64,000 bases of DNA from NCBI RefSeq assembly GCF_001629705.1, contig NZ_CP015378.1:1116001-1180000 (forward strand), given 5' to 3'. Both the position numbers and the translations under genes were made by a program. Origin of the DNA: Fictibacillus phosphorivorans. Lineage in GTDB: Bacteria; Bacillota; Bacilli; Bacillales; Fictibacillaceae. Positions 24,655-33,635 of the stretch are shown here, one piece after another (positions within the stretch are counted from its first letter, which is position 1; each line of letters begins with the position of its first letter). The notes beneath the pieces are model-generated. The model was given only the letters and a program-made list of their open reading frames with translations. It was not told where the DNA came from and ran no database searches.

Positions 24655-24873
24655 TTGTATGTAGTTATTCTTCTCTTGATTGTAAGTGTGGTTGGATATT
24701 TCAGTTTAAAGTATTACGTTCGTTCTATTATTTTTGGAGAAAAGGTGCTCTTTAACTTAAAACTAATGTTTAAAGATGATTCGGTCAAAGTTAGTTGTCC
24801 GAAGTGCAATAAAGTCATAAACCGTGCAATGAAAGGCAGTCAAGTTTGTACAAGATGTTATCATTTGTTTTAA
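24655..24873 (+). CDS. Small membrane protein with C-terminal zinc ribbon
   Basis: 72-residue protein: one membrane helix (about 1-22) and a C-terminal four-Cys ribbon, CPKCNK...CTRCYH, expected to bind zinc. The start is TTG 24655, eight bases after GAGGAG; the frame extends to a GTG at 24601 inside the previous gene but without a ribosome binding site. Function unknown. Confidence 0.7.
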   Translation: MYVVILLLIVSVVGYFSLKYYVRSIIFGEKVLFNLKLMFKDDSVKVSCPKCNKVINRAMKGSQVCTRCYHLF

Positions 24874-24922
24874 GTTTTCCTTTCTCAGATAACTAAAAAA
24901 TCTACGGATTCTAAATGCAGAA

Positions 24923-24960
24923 AAACTCATTACCCATCTAAAGGGAAATGAGTTTTTTTT
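24923..24960 (+). terminator. Intrinsic terminator
   Basis: AACTCATT-A-CCC and GGG-A-AATGAGTT arms, followed by eight T. Confidence 0.88.
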
Positions 24961-25054
24961 GTTTTGTTCTCTTTAACAAATGAAAAAGAAGGTACAATCC
25001 TCCTTTAAGAGGAATATGAAAAGAAGATGATAATAGGGAGCTGGTTTTCAATGA

Positions 25055-25906
25055 GTGGGATTTGAAGCTTTAAGGAATTTTTTTCAGAAGAGGGATGAAG
25101 AACTACCATTACAACGGAAAAAATTAATGAGAACAATAGAACAAGACCTAGTGGCAGATAACAATGTTTTGGCTGTATTTTATGGAGGATCGATCGGAAA
25201 AGGAAACACAGATTTTTATTCAGATATTGATCTTCGTATTGTGGTGCAAGACGCAGATTTTGAAAAGTTTCGACAGAATAAAAATCAAAGAGCAATGAAT
25301 TGGGGGAATGTTCTTTTCTTTGAAGATTTTCCTTGGACAAACTATTCTATCGCTCATTATGACTCATTTATTAAGGTGGATACTTTTTATTACAAGAAGA
25401 AAGATCTTCATCCTTCTATATGGATGCAGCATTTAAAAATAGTTTACGATCCTGAAGGTCATGTAAACTCCATAAATCAACAATCCCTGCAACTATCCTA
25501 CACACCATCAGTAGAAGAACTAGAAATCTGGCGTACTAAATTCTTTGCATACGTTCATGAGTTCTATAGGCGAATCATGCGAAGTGAATTCTCATACGCA
25601 AAAAAATGCTTAGAGAACATGATCTATTCTATGGTGTCTGGATGGTATATGAACGCAGGTCTGCAACCGAATACATTTGGTGATTGGTCGAAGGTTGAAA
25701 GAAAGAGCAGTCCGTTAGCTGACTGGCAGCGAATGCTCCTTACTAATTGGCGCTACACTTCAAACGAAGAAGACATGTTAAGAGTTTTTAAGAATATCTT
25801 ACCTGAATTCCAAAAGTTACATAAAAAGTTATGTGAAATCGTAGAAATTACGTATGAACAGAAATGGGAAGACGAAATTTTGAATAAAGTTCTCATTGAT
25901 TATTAA
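25055..25906 (+). CDS. Nucleotidyltransferase-domain protein
   Basis: 283-residue protein with an N-terminal Pol-beta-like nucleotidyltransferase core: VLAVFYGGSIGKGNTDFYSDIDLRIVV gives the GS-x9-DxD metal-binding motif (SDIDL), with a third Asp probable in KVDTF. The C-terminal half is helical, as in aminoglycoside adenylyltransferase-like proteins. The start is uncertain: GTG 25055 is the first start in frame, GGGAG is about 16 bases upstream, and an ATG four bases earlier is in another frame that stops at once. A small indel near the start is possible. Confidence 0.8.
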   Translation: MGFEALRNFFQKRDEELPLQRKKLMRTIEQDLVADNNVLAVFYGGSIGKGNTDFYSDIDLRIVVQDADFEKFRQNKNQRAMNWGNVLFFEDFPWTNYSIAHYDSFIKVDTFYYKKKDLHPSIWMQHLKIVYDPEGHVNSINQQSLQLSYTPSVEELEIWRTKFFAYVHEFYRRIMRSEFSYAKKCLENMIYSMVSGWYMNAGLQPNTFGDWSKVERKSSPLADWQRMLLTNWRYTSNEEDMLRVFKNILPEFQKLHKKLCEIVEITYEQKWEDEILNKVLIDY

Positions 25907-25927
25907 CTGGCATGAGGTGGTGAGTGT

Positions 25928-26071
25928 ATGGAATATGGGTCGTCAGGGTTAGCATTAATGGGGTTATTTACATTTTTAGTACCAATAGGAGTAGGAATCT
26001 TTGTGTTGGTCATGCTCTATCAAATGAACCGATCTCTAAAAAGAATAGCGGATCGACTAGATGAGAAATAA
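25928..26071 (+). CDS. 47-residue single-helix membrane protein
   Basis: Starts MEYGSSGLALMGLF, has one hydrophobic helix (about 8-31), then a basic amphipathic tail (NRSLKRIADRLDEK). GAGGTGG lies upstream of the ATG and a strong terminator follows, so it looks like a real small gene, possibly co-transcribed with the nucleotidyltransferase gene 21 bp upstream. No family recognised. Confidence 0.6.
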   Translation: MEYGSSGLALMGLFTFLVPIGVGIFVLVMLYQMNRSLKRIADRLDEK

Positions 26072-26082
26072 TCATGAAACAA

Positions 26083-26116
26083 AAGATAGCTGTCCCTGTG
26101 TGGACAGCTATCTTTA
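26083..26116. terminator. Bidirectional intrinsic terminator
   Basis: AAGATAGCTGTCC and GGACAGCTATCTT are 13-bp perfect arms; T-runs on both strands. Confidence 0.92.
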
Positions 26117-26117
26117 T

Positions 26118-27314
26118 TTATATCGCTTTTTTATGATTATACTCTAAAGAAGTATGTTTTTTGAATTTAGGTATCTTTAAGTAGACGACCAAGCGTACAA
26201 GGTATTCTATCGGACCGATGGGCAGGTATTTCAAATAAATGGAACTAAGGAGTGCTTGAGTTCCGAAGATTATAACACCTACTACAGTGGCCAGTATTAC
26301 ACCAAGATCACCAAACCAACCTAAACCATAGCCGTAAAAAAGAAATGTACAAATCATCGATTGCATTAAATAATTTGTTAATGATAGTTTTCCCATACTT
26401 TCAAAACCACTTAAAAAGCGTCTGAACTTCTGATGGTTGTACATGTAAACGAACAGACTGATATAACCGATAGCAAGCATACTTCCTCCGATCATACTCA
26501 TATCTAAACGATAATCCCATTGCTTGCTGAGTAGAGGAGTAGCTTTTAGTAAGAGACCGATTGGTATAAATAAACCACTTAGGATTGTGAACTGTTTGAT
26601 CTTAGAAGACGTGTTTTGCAGCCATTTTCGATGTGCTGCATACATACCAATCAGAAACATTGGACTAAGAACAAAAGGTGTTAAGAATAACATGAAGGCG
26701 GCTTCACCACCACTCATATCAAGCATTTCGTCATCAAGACTGTGTGCTCTTATTTCTGAGTACGTTCCTGATCCATAGATCTCTTGTGTTTGTTTCATGT
26801 ATAAATCTATCTTATCAGCACGAATCATTTTGATTTCTTCTGCCTCAAACAGAGAGCCAATGAAGAGAAGAGAGAATAGTAGAACAGCCCAAATCAATAG
26901 TGTCTTTGGTTTGCGATTTACCATAACCAAAAGCAGAACACCCATAAGCCCATATACAAAAAGAATATCTCCTTCCCATAAATACGTACTATGCAAGATC
27001 CCAAGAGTCATCAGTAAAGCAAATCTTCTGAACAGATGCCACTTTACGCGTTTGTTATTTTCCTTTAACTTGTTACGCATAAGAATGAGAGAGTACCCAA
27101 AGATGAACATGAAGATGGGAAGGAATGCGCCTTCAATCACCACTTTTGTGAAGTAGTAAGCATATGTATCAACGGTTGATAATTGATAATAATGAATTTC
27201 GTCCTTTCCAAAGATTCCGAACTGGAAAATGAGTAGGTTTGCTAAAAGAATCCCTAATAAACTAAATCCCCTAATCCCATCGATGATGTTAATTCTCTGT
27301 TTGACCAATGACAT
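26118..27314 (-). CDS. DUF418 (YeiB-family) membrane protein
   Basis: 398-residue polytopic membrane protein with about ten helices. The N-terminus RINIIDGIRGFSLLGILLANLL is the hallmark of the YeiB/DUF418 group (acyltransferase-3-like heparan-alpha-glucosaminide N-acetyltransferase clan), and FESMGKLSLTNYLMQSMI is the conserved C-terminal block. Function not established for the family. Monocistronic. Confidence 0.88.
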   Translation of the reverse strand: MSLVKQRINIIDGIRGFSLLGILLANLLIFQFGIFGKDEIHYYQLSTVDTYAYYFTKVVIEGAFLPIFMFIFGYSLILMRNKLKENNKRVKWHLFRRFALLMTLGILHSTYLWEGDILFVYGLMGVLLLVMVNRKPKTLLIWAVLLFSLLFIGSLFEAEEIKMIRADKIDLYMKQTQEIYGSGTYSEIRAHSLDDEMLDMSGGEAAFMLFLTPFVLSPMFLIGMYAAHRKWLQNTSSKIKQFTILSGLFIPIGLLLKATPLLSKQWDYRLDMSMIGGSMLAIGYISLFVYMYNHQKFRRFLSGFESMGKLSLTNYLMQSMICTFLFYGYGLGWFGDLGVILATVVGVIIFGTQALLSSIYLKYLPIGPIEYLVRLVVYLKIPKFKKHTSLEYNHKKAI

Positions 27315-27504
27315 GCTAATAATCCCCTTTATCTACATAATTACCAATACCTAACAAATGTGTCGACGACATAACTATAACAGCGTATTTTATAAAATTC
27401 AACAAATATTTATTGTTTTACGATAAAAAAATAATGATTATTGAGATTTTATCATTCTTTTGTGGTATGTTGAATTTATAAAATTAAAGAAGGGGAGCAG
27501 AAAG

Positions 27505-28077
27505 ATGAAGTGGAAAATTTTTTATAAATATGGAGCGAAATTATGCTCAGTTCTTTTTTATGTTATTGGTCTTATTGGTATTTTTACCTTGGTATATCAT
27601 TTGTCTTATTTAATGAGTCCAACAGGGGAATTGGCAAAGTCTTTCGGTGCATTTGATCCTGTGTACAGCAACTTAACGTTAGTTTTTGATCAGCAACCTT
27701 TACTGTATAAGGATGAAGAATTCATCGTCCTTTCATTGGTGACCTCAATCATTATGTTTGTTTTTGCATTAATTTTCTTAAGACTCATGAGAAAATTGTT
27801 ACAGAATTTACACCAAGAGAGTTTATTTATGATGGAGAACGTTAAGGTTTTATTCAAGATGGGTATCACCATTCTTGTACTTGGGTCAGCTTTTACCTTT
27901 ATGGACGAGCTTTTAATGACAAAAGCACTTAAGGAAATCCATGTAACGAACGCTTCTGTAACATATACAGGACTAGCTTATGTTGATACGTTTTTCACAG
28001 GGATTTTCGTAATGATTCTAGCCTCTGCACTAAAGGTTGCCGTAGAGGCAGTAGAAGAAAATAAACACACAATCTAA
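27505..28077 (+). CDS. DUF2975-family membrane protein (YoaS-like)
   Basis: 190-residue protein with four hydrophobic segments (about residues 11-34, 73-95, 116-137 and 152-175 of the chosen frame). ATG 27505 is five bases after GGGGAGCAG; the frame is open upstream to 27460 without support. The gene is 19 bp upstream of a small XRE-type regulator, the YoaS-YozG arrangement of Bacillus, in which membrane protein and regulator are encoded together. A weak Fur-like dyad, AATAATGATTATT, lies at about 27430. Confidence 0.8.
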   Translation: MKWKIFYKYGAKLCSVLFYVIGLIGIFTLVYHLSYLMSPTGELAKSFGAFDPVYSNLTLVFDQQPLLYKDEEFIVLSLVTSIIMFVFALIFLRLMRKLLQNLHQESLFMMENVKVLFKMGITILVLGSAFTFMDELLMTKALKEIHVTNASVTYTGLAYVDTFFTGIFVMILASALKVAVEAVEENKHTI

Positions 28078-28096
28078 AGGTGGAGTAGGGATTGCG

Positions 28097-28300
28097 ATGA
28101 TTAGAATAAAATTAGATGTTATGATGGCACAGCGAAAAATGTCATTGAACCGATTGTCTGAACTGGTTGATATCACCCCTGCTAATCTTTCTGTACTTAA
28201 AAATGAAAAAGGAAAAGCGATTCGTTTTTCAACACTTGATGCCTTGTGTAAAGTACTAGAATGTCAGCCAGGAGATCTCATCGAATATATCGAAGACTAG
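28097..28300 (+). CDS. Cro/C1-type (XRE, YozG-like) transcriptional regulator
   Basis: 67-residue protein consisting only of a helix-turn-helix: MSLNRLSELVDITPANLSVLKN, then LDALCKVLECQPGDLIEYIED. This is the HTH_26 type that accompanies DUF2975 membrane proteins. Probable regulator of the pair. Confidence 0.9.
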   Translation: MIRIKLDVMMAQRKMSLNRLSELVDITPANLSVLKNEKGKAIRFSTLDALCKVLECQPGDLIEYIED

Positions 28301-28326
28301 TAGAAAAAAGGGAGATGGTTTGGTAC

Positions 28327-29019
28327 ATGAAAAAAGTAGCTGTTAGCTGGAGCGGCGGAAAAGACAGCTGCTTAGCTCTATATCGATTGCTTCAAGAAAA
28401 GCATGAAGTTGTATGCTTGATATCCATGGTTTCTGCAGAAGATGTACGAAATCATGCCCATGGTATTCCATTAGAAATATTACAATTACAAGCAGATGCG
28501 ATCGACCTTCCTTTAATTATGGTGGATTCAGCTGGCGAGTATGAAGCTTCATTAATAAAGTCTTTAACTTCTATAAAGAAACAGTTTGGGATAGATGCAA
28601 TCGCATTCGGCAGTTTGTATATGGAAGAAGACCGGAAATGGAATGAACAGGTTGCGGAAAAAGCAGGTCTGGATGCTCTTTTTCCCGTATGGATCTTAGA
28701 AGAACAAGCCTCTGAACTATTGGAAGAATTTATTTCATTAGGTTTTCAGTCGATTGTTTGTCGAGCTTCAGCAGATGTCTTAAATTCCTCTTGGACAGGT
28801 CGCGTTTTGAATGAAAGTTTTTGTAAGGATATTGAAGCAACAAAGAGCTGCCCAATGGGTGAGCATGGAGAATATCATACATTTGTTGTAGACGGACCAA
28901 TCTTCCGAACAAGATTAGAGATTGTTCACTCAGATGTTATCTTAAATTCAGGATTATGGTCGCTCGACATACATTCATGCAGGTTCATAGATAAGGATAC
29001 GGAGGCTGTTATGAAATGA
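28327..29019 (+). CDS. Dph6-like ATP-pyrophosphatase (adenine nucleotide alpha hydrolase)
   Basis: 230-residue PP-loop enzyme. SWSGGKDSCLALYRL is the ATP-pyrophosphatase loop near the N-terminus; YEASL and CPMGEHGEYHTFVVDGP are conserved in the diphthine-ammonia ligase family. Bacteria lack diphthamide, so the true substrate of bacterial members is unknown. ATG 28327 starts the conserved MKKVAVSWSGG; GGGAG lies 12 bases upstream. Its stop overlaps the next ATG (ATGA). Confidence 0.85.
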   Translation: MKKVAVSWSGGKDSCLALYRLLQEKHEVVCLISMVSAEDVRNHAHGIPLEILQLQADAIDLPLIMVDSAGEYEASLIKSLTSIKKQFGIDAIAFGSLYMEEDRKWNEQVAEKAGLDALFPVWILEEQASELLEEFISLGFQSIVCRASADVLNSSWTGRVLNESFCKDIEATKSCPMGEHGEYHTFVVDGPIFRTRLEIVHSDVILNSGLWSLDIHSCRFIDKDTEAVMK

Positions 29020-29540
29020 ACATTCACTTTAGAAAGATGTTAAAACCTGAAGAAAACGTAGTAGAAGCTTTAAATCGTTGGGAGAACGACACAAAGCTTG
29101 TTCCATTAACACGACCGAATAAGGATAGAGTAGAACTCGAAAGTAAACGAATCATCACGATGGAAGACTTGTATCAACGTTTAGAGTTTCACGAGATTTA
29201 TTTGATCTTTGTAGATGATCAATTAGTAGGTGAGATGAACTATATGGTCGATCCTCCTCACCTTTTTAAGAGAACGGAAGGAACGGCATGGTTAGGTATT
29301 ACGATAGGTGAATCGGTTGGAAGAGGTAAAGGCATTGGTTACCAAGCGTTGTCGTACTTAGAGAATGAAATGAAAAGAAATGGTTTGAAACGCATCGAGC
29401 TTGGTGTATTTGAATTCAACACCACCGCACAAAAGCTTTATCAAAAACTGGGATACTCAGAAATTGGTAGAGTCGAGGCATTCACGTATTATCAAGATCG
29501 AATGTGGGCGGACATTCGAATGGAGAAATTAATTAAATAA
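29016..29540 (+). CDS. GNAT-family N-acetyltransferase
   Basis: 174-residue acetyltransferase: ITIGESVGRGKGIGYQALSYLE is the acetyl-CoA loop and FNTTAQKLYQKLGYSEIG is motif B. Translationally coupled (ATGA) to the Dph6-like enzyme, so the two may act on the same metabolite. Substrate unknown. Confidence 0.88.
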   Translation: MNIHFRKMLKPEENVVEALNRWENDTKLVPLTRPNKDRVELESKRIITMEDLYQRLEFHEIYLIFVDDQLVGEMNYMVDPPHLFKRTEGTAWLGITIGESVGRGKGIGYQALSYLENEMKRNGLKRIELGVFEFNTTAQKLYQKLGYSEIGRVEAFTYYQDRMWADIRMEKLIK

Positions 29541-29551
29541 TGATGATTCAT

Positions 29552-29577
29552 AACTGTCCATTCGGGCAGTTTTTTTG
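29552..29577 (+). terminator. Intrinsic terminator
   Basis: AACTGTCC-ATTC-GGGCAGTT (one G-U pair) followed by seven T. Confidence 0.88.
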
Positions 29578-29644
29578 ATTTAAAGGGATTTTTTGGATTT
29601 TTATTGAATTGAGATAGCAAAAGAGATAGGAAAAGAGGATCATC

Positions 29645-30520
29645 ATGAAAATTATTGATACTGTTTCATTTTTTCTGAAAAACTATCAGCCAACGATCTC
29701 GTTTTTGAAAGAATATTATAAAAGGTACCCGTCTGTCTTTCATGAATATTTTTCTTACCATTGCAAAGATACCCAGGAAAGACATGATTTATCAATTAAA
29801 AGATATCAGGACTCTTGGTCGTCTATACAATGCGTTCACGATTCAATAAATCCGCTTATTCAGGAAGTTGTTCAAAAGTATGAAGAGGAATATGGAGTAC
29901 AATTTCCTGTTGAAGTAAACTTGATCGTTGGTGGTTATGGCTCGAATGCATACACGCACAGACAGATCATACCGAATGTTACGTTCGCATTAGAAAAACT
30001 GTCACCAGAACGAGAGCATTTAAAAACCATTGTTGCCCATGAATTTGGGCACGCCACACAAAATATTTTGACTGATAAAGCAGGTATGAAGTGGGAAAGA
30101 GTAAATTGGAACAGTCCAATGACTTGGTTAAATCAAGAAGGTGCAGCGACTCACTTTTCTAGGAGAATTGTAGGCAGTCTCCATCCATCTGTTTACTTTT
30201 CCTTTGATAACCATGGATGTGAGTGGTTGGAGTTTGCTCAAAAACATGAAGATGAGATTTTGCTGGCGTTTGCAAAAGATTACAACTCATTCTCTGCCCA
30301 ATCAATTTTTTCAGAATGGTTCTCCATTAATGGTGGTAAGAAATTTGGTCACAGCAGACTTGGCTATTATATAGCGGATCTCTTCTTTCAAAACCAAGTT
30401 AAAAAGCTAGGTGAGGGTGATGCGATTACGGCTTGGAATGATGATAATTTCATAAGGAATGCTGAGAGTTGGTTATCTCAAAAAACTGGATTAAATAAAA
30501 ATAGTATGGAGCTGTTGTGA
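29645..30520 (+). CDS. HEXXH-type putative zinc metallopeptidase
   Basis: 291-residue cytoplasmic protein. IVAHEFGHATQN gives HEFGH (His132, Glu133, His136); a possible third ligand is Glu in NQEGAATHFSRRI, about 30 residues on, as in gluzincins. The C-terminal part is helical (RLGYYIADLFFQNQVKKLG), similar in style to DUF2268-type predicted Zn-dependent proteases. No signal peptide. Coupled to the next gene by TGATG overlap. Family name uncertain; metal site clear. Confidence 0.8.
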   Translation: MKIIDTVSFFLKNYQPTISFLKEYYKRYPSVFHEYFSYHCKDTQERHDLSIKRYQDSWSSIQCVHDSINPLIQEVVQKYEEEYGVQFPVEVNLIVGGYGSNAYTHRQIIPNVTFALEKLSPEREHLKTIVAHEFGHATQNILTDKAGMKWERVNWNSPMTWLNQEGAATHFSRRIVGSLHPSVYFSFDNHGCEWLEFAQKHEDEILLAFAKDYNSFSAQSIFSEWFSINGGKKFGHSRLGYYIADLFFQNQVKKLGEGDAITAWNDDNFIRNAESWLSQKTGLNKNSMELL

Positions 30521-31260
30521 TGAACATCAAACAAGAAAAACCACAAATAATGATACTAGGAACTTTTCACATGAGGTATACGGCGGATCTTCAACGAATG
30601 GAGTTTGATGATCTGTTAGCTGAATCAAGACAACAAGAAATTCAAAAAGTAGTCGAACACTTAATGAAATTTAAGCCAACAAAGGTTGCACTAGAGGTAG
30701 TAAAGAGTGAAGAGAATAAACTCAATCAAGAATTTAATCAATATAAAGAGGGTCAATTGGATCTTGCAATTGACGAAGTACATCAGCTTGGGTTCCGTAT
30801 CGCCTCAAATCTACAACATGAAAAAGTACATGCTGTGGACTGGATGGATACGGTAGGAAATAGAGGGTTGGGTCAGGTTTTTGAGTGGGCTGAAAAGAAT
30901 CAACCTGAGTTTTTTCGTTACATAAATGATACCTATCGTTCTAATCAAGAACTTTCAATAGGCGAGAAGAGTATTTATGAAATAATCAGATCACAAAACC
31001 AAAAGTCCTATATTGAAAAACAGCACGAAATGTATTTGGCGATAGCACGAATTGGTTCATCTGAAGAATATATTGGCATCGATTGGATGAGATGGTGGTA
31101 TCAACGAAATCTAATCCTTTATTACAATTTAGCTAAGATTACATCGATATCAGATCGTACTCTATTAATAATTGGTGCGGCTCATGTCCATTTAGTCACC
31201 CAATTTTTAAAGGAGAGTAACTTGTTTAGTGTTGTAAATTCTTTAGACTATCTTACATAA
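30520..31260 (+). CDS. DUF5694 (TraB-like) protein
   Basis: 246-residue protein beginning with the block IMILGTFHMRYTADLQ and later KPTKVALEV and IGAAHVHLVTQFL, matching the DUF5694/TraB-like group (TIKI/EreA-like fold, His/Glu-containing, putative hydrolase). ATG 30520 overlaps the preceding stop (TGATG), GGAG nine bases upstream. The pairing with a HEXXH protein suggests related hydrolytic functions; inference only. Confidence 0.78.
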   Translation: MNIKQEKPQIMILGTFHMRYTADLQRMEFDDLLAESRQQEIQKVVEHLMKFKPTKVALEVVKSEENKLNQEFNQYKEGQLDLAIDEVHQLGFRIASNLQHEKVHAVDWMDTVGNRGLGQVFEWAEKNQPEFFRYINDTYRSNQELSIGEKSIYEIIRSQNQKSYIEKQHEMYLAIARIGSSEEYIGIDWMRWWYQRNLILYYNLAKITSISDRTLLIIGAAHVHLVTQFLKESNLFSVVNSLDYLT

Positions 31261-31272
31261 TGATGCGTATAT

Positions 31273-31509
31273 TCATCTTTTATTTTTTCTTTCAATCCAT
31301 GAAATCGTTAAGAATACGATAAAAGAAGCTACTATAATGAAGGCTGCGGTGTTAGAAAAATAATTAAAATCTAATTCATGAACTATTTTAGATTCTTCAC
31401 CATAATAGTTTAGAAATTCCATTGTTTGGTTCTCATAGTCTAATAGAAAATAAGAAAAAACACTTCCGATAATTACTCCAAGAATTAGTGAGAGCAATGT
31501 TTTATTCAT
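31273..31509 (-). CDS. Small membrane protein
   Basis: 78-residue protein with two membrane helices (LLSLILGVIIGSVFSYFLL and TAAFIIVASFIVFLTISWI) around an extracytoplasmic loop and a basic C-terminus. The start is placed at ATG 31509; ATG 31527 lies within the GGGGGTCGA ribosome-binding region. No family recognised. Confidence 0.65.
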   Translation of the reverse strand: MNKTLLSLILGVIIGSVFSYFLLDYENQTMEFLNYYGEESKIVHELDFNYFSNTAAFIIVASFIVFLTISWIERKNKR

Positions 31510-31592
31510 ACATAGATCGACCCCCATTCACATGATTGTTAACGAGTAACATATATATTAATGTACCATTATATTCCATTTAGGAGGAGCTT

Positions 31593-31925
31593 ATGAATGC
31601 AGGTGCCGTGTTTGGGATTGTATTGACTTTAAGTCTTTTTGTGTTTAACTATTTTCCTTATACTTTGAAGGAAAAGTACAAGTTACCATATTGGGTTTCT
31701 GGTATCATCATTTGTTGTTTAGGACCGTTGGTTGCAATGGGGGTAGGCTCATATTTAGGAGAGGAAGCTCAGCGTGAAGGAAGTGATGGGTTCGGAGCAG
31801 GACTTGCAGGAGCCATTATAGCTTTAGTTCTTATTGCAAACGGTGCTTTATACATCATCGGGAATATGGTTTCTGGAATAGAGCGATATGTTACGCGACA
31901 AAAGAAAGACAAGACGCATAATTAG
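31593..31925 (+). CDS. Small membrane protein
   Basis: 110-residue protein with three to four helices (VFGIVLTLSLFVFNYF, YWVSGIIICCLGPLVAMGVGSYL, GAGLAGAIIALVLIANGALYIIGNMV). AGGAGGAGC precedes the ATG. First of three same-strand genes with short gaps. Function unknown. Confidence 0.7.
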   Translation: MNAGAVFGIVLTLSLFVFNYFPYTLKEKYKLPYWVSGIIICCLGPLVAMGVGSYLGEEAQREGSDGFGAGLAGAIIALVLIANGALYIIGNMVSGIERYVTRQKKDKTHN

Positions 31926-31967
31926 AGGTTCAAAAAGGATTTTAATGCAGATAAGGAGGAAGGAAAT

Positions 31968-32159
31968 ATGAAGGTATTCATTTCCAATCTTTTATTAGGC
32001 ATACTGTTTGGTCTCATTGTCGGAAGTGCTTATAATCAACAGGGCATTTGCATAATGTTAGGTGGCATTCTCGGTGTGTTTATTTCTATATATTTACAAC
32101 TATATGGTATTCAAAGATATTTATCAAAAAGATCTATTAATCATCCAGAAAAAATTTAG
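31968..32159 (+). CDS. Small membrane protein
   Basis: 63-residue protein with two helices (LLLGILFGLIVGSAYNQQG, IMLGGILGVFISIYLQLYG). AAGGAGGAAGG lies before the ATG. Followed after 13 bp by a kinase-like gene. Function unknown. Confidence 0.68.
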   Translation: MKVFISNLLLGILFGLIVGSAYNQQGICIMLGGILGVFISIYLQLYGIQRYLSKRSINHPEKI

Positions 32160-32172
32160 GAGTAAAAAATTT

Positions 32173-32826
32173 ATGGAAAACATTTTACAAGAAGTATGTA
32201 ATCGTATAAGAAGAGTAGAACATCCATTGATAATAGGGATCTCTGGTCACGGTGCTGCAGGGAAAACAACATTCGCTTCTAAACTGATACATATGATTGG
32301 GCAGGAAAAAGTAAATTCTATTAACACAGATCCTTATATCGTCCGTTCTGAGCTAAGGAAATGCACAATATTAGATTACGTGTATCACAATAAAAACCAT
32401 TCTTATCAAATGACAGCCTGTCATCCACTTGCTCATCATATTTGGTCTTTAGAGCGAGATATAAGAATGATACGGGATAGGTTAAATCTATACACGATTG
32501 GGACTCATATAACAGAAAGTATCTTGGTTTCCTCTGAAAAACAGATAACAATAGTTGTGGGAATGAGTGTAGCATTTTGTGATCCTGCACTGTTTGATCT
32601 TAAGATCTATCTATATACAGACGGTGATACTGAGTTAAGCAGGAGAGGGGTACGTGATGTTTCGGAACGAGGGACAAACATTGATCATTTGTTACATTCA
32701 CACGATGAACGAAGAATTCAATATGAAGTATTCATGCATCCCAAACATCGGTACTTTGATTATGTTGTAAAGAATTCAAATGAAGAGTATGTGCTGGAAA
32801 AAGGAGAATGGCCAGTTATAAGTTAA
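32173..32826 (+). CDS. Uridine kinase-like P-loop protein
   Basis: 217-residue phosphotransferase-like protein. GISGHGAAGKTTFASKL is the Walker A loop; NTDPYIV corresponds to the substrate Asp region of uridine kinases, and RRGVRDVSERG is a LID-like Arg segment. ATG 32173 with AGGAG ten bases upstream; the frame is open from 32062 inside the previous gene. Bacillus homologues are annotated as uridine kinase, but the substrate is not verified. Confidence 0.82.
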   Translation: MENILQEVCNRIRRVEHPLIIGISGHGAAGKTTFASKLIHMIGQEKVNSINTDPYIVRSELRKCTILDYVYHNKNHSYQMTACHPLAHHIWSLERDIRMIRDRLNLYTIGTHITESILVSSEKQITIVVGMSVAFCDPALFDLKIYLYTDGDTELSRRGVRDVSERGTNIDHLLHSHDERRIQYEVFMHPKHRYFDYVVKNSNEEYVLEKGEWPVIS

Positions 32827-32852
32827 AAACACTGCAAATCGCAGTGTTTTAT
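32824..32852. terminator. Bidirectional intrinsic terminator
   Basis: AACACTGC-AAATC-GCAGTGTT, with A-run before and T-run after; it serves both convergent genes. Confidence 0.88.
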
Positions 32853-33409
32853 TTATTGTTACGTTTTAATGTGTATTGGTCTGATACAACAAATTCCTCA
32901 TCCATGAGTATATAGGGATGCGTTTTCAGTAAGCTGGTTTGAAGATGTTCTGGCATCCTATCACCCTCATATGCACATATTAGTGGGAATGCAAACTCAT
33001 TTACCGCTCCGTCCACGATTCTCTCTAGGTCTTCGATAAGATGAAGAGGATCTTCCATTGTCCCCCATTCAACATGTGCCCATGAACGGAAAGACTTATT
33101 GTTATCCACATAAGGTTTAACGGTTTTGAAAAAGTAATCTACAATGGCAGGTGGATGATAGCTGCCGCTTGAATAGTAAAAGTCAAAATTATTTACATGA
33201 TGAACAAGCTCCAATTGATCAGGTTTTAATCTAATGGCCAATTCTTGTTTAAGCATGCGATAGATGCGTTCGTTTTCAATAACTACAACATACTCTCCTA
33301 ATGAAGTGCCCTCTTGAATAAATTTCACGATTTTTTCTGTGTATTCTTTCATTCCATTATAAGAATAAAGTACATGAACATTTCTTTTTTGTTCGATTAA
33401 CTCTTTCAT
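32849..33409 (-). CDS. MEDS (DcmR-like sensory) domain protein
   Basis: 186-residue protein consisting of a MEDS domain: NVHVLYSYNGMKEYTEKIVKFI, GEYVVVIENERIYRMLKQEL, and later RSWAHVEWG and CAYEGDRMPEHLQ. Such domains occur in DcmR, a regulator of dichloromethane use, and in anti-sigma/sporulation-related proteins. Here no kinase or DNA-binding domain is attached. The start at 33409 is uncertain; the frame is open to a TTG at 33445. Confidence 0.78.
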   Translation of the reverse strand: MKELIEQKRNVHVLYSYNGMKEYTEKIVKFIQEGTSLGEYVVVIENERIYRMLKQELAIRLKPDQLELVHHVNNFDFYYSSGSYHPPAIVDYFFKTVKPYVDNNKSFRSWAHVEWGTMEDPLHLIEDLERIVDGAVNEFAFPLICAYEGDRMPEHLQTSLLKTHPYILMDEEFVVSDQYTLKRNNK

Positions 33410-33635
33410 ATTCACTTTCAAGTTATCACTACTCTCAGGTATCAATTTTTATTAGTTTACCTGTTTTACAGAATAAAAGCTAAGAGGAAGTATCAAAACG
33501 TTAACTTTACTTTATTACAGGTTACTGTGAAGGTTTTACTCTATAATTTTTGGGCTACTATAAGGAAGGAGAAGTTAAATATTATATTAAAGGATTGAAT
33601 AGCTGCAAGAAATTTAAGACAGAAGGAATGAGTAT

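Noticed and set aside
25051..25065. ATG at 25051 as start of the nucleotidyltransferase gene
   Set aside because: That frame stops after four codons; only the GTG four bases downstream is in frame with the domain.
27425..27445. Fur box upstream of the DUF2975 gene
   Set aside because: AATAATGATTATT is a short AT-rich dyad matching the Fur consensus only partly; in DNA this AT-rich it is not significant without further support.
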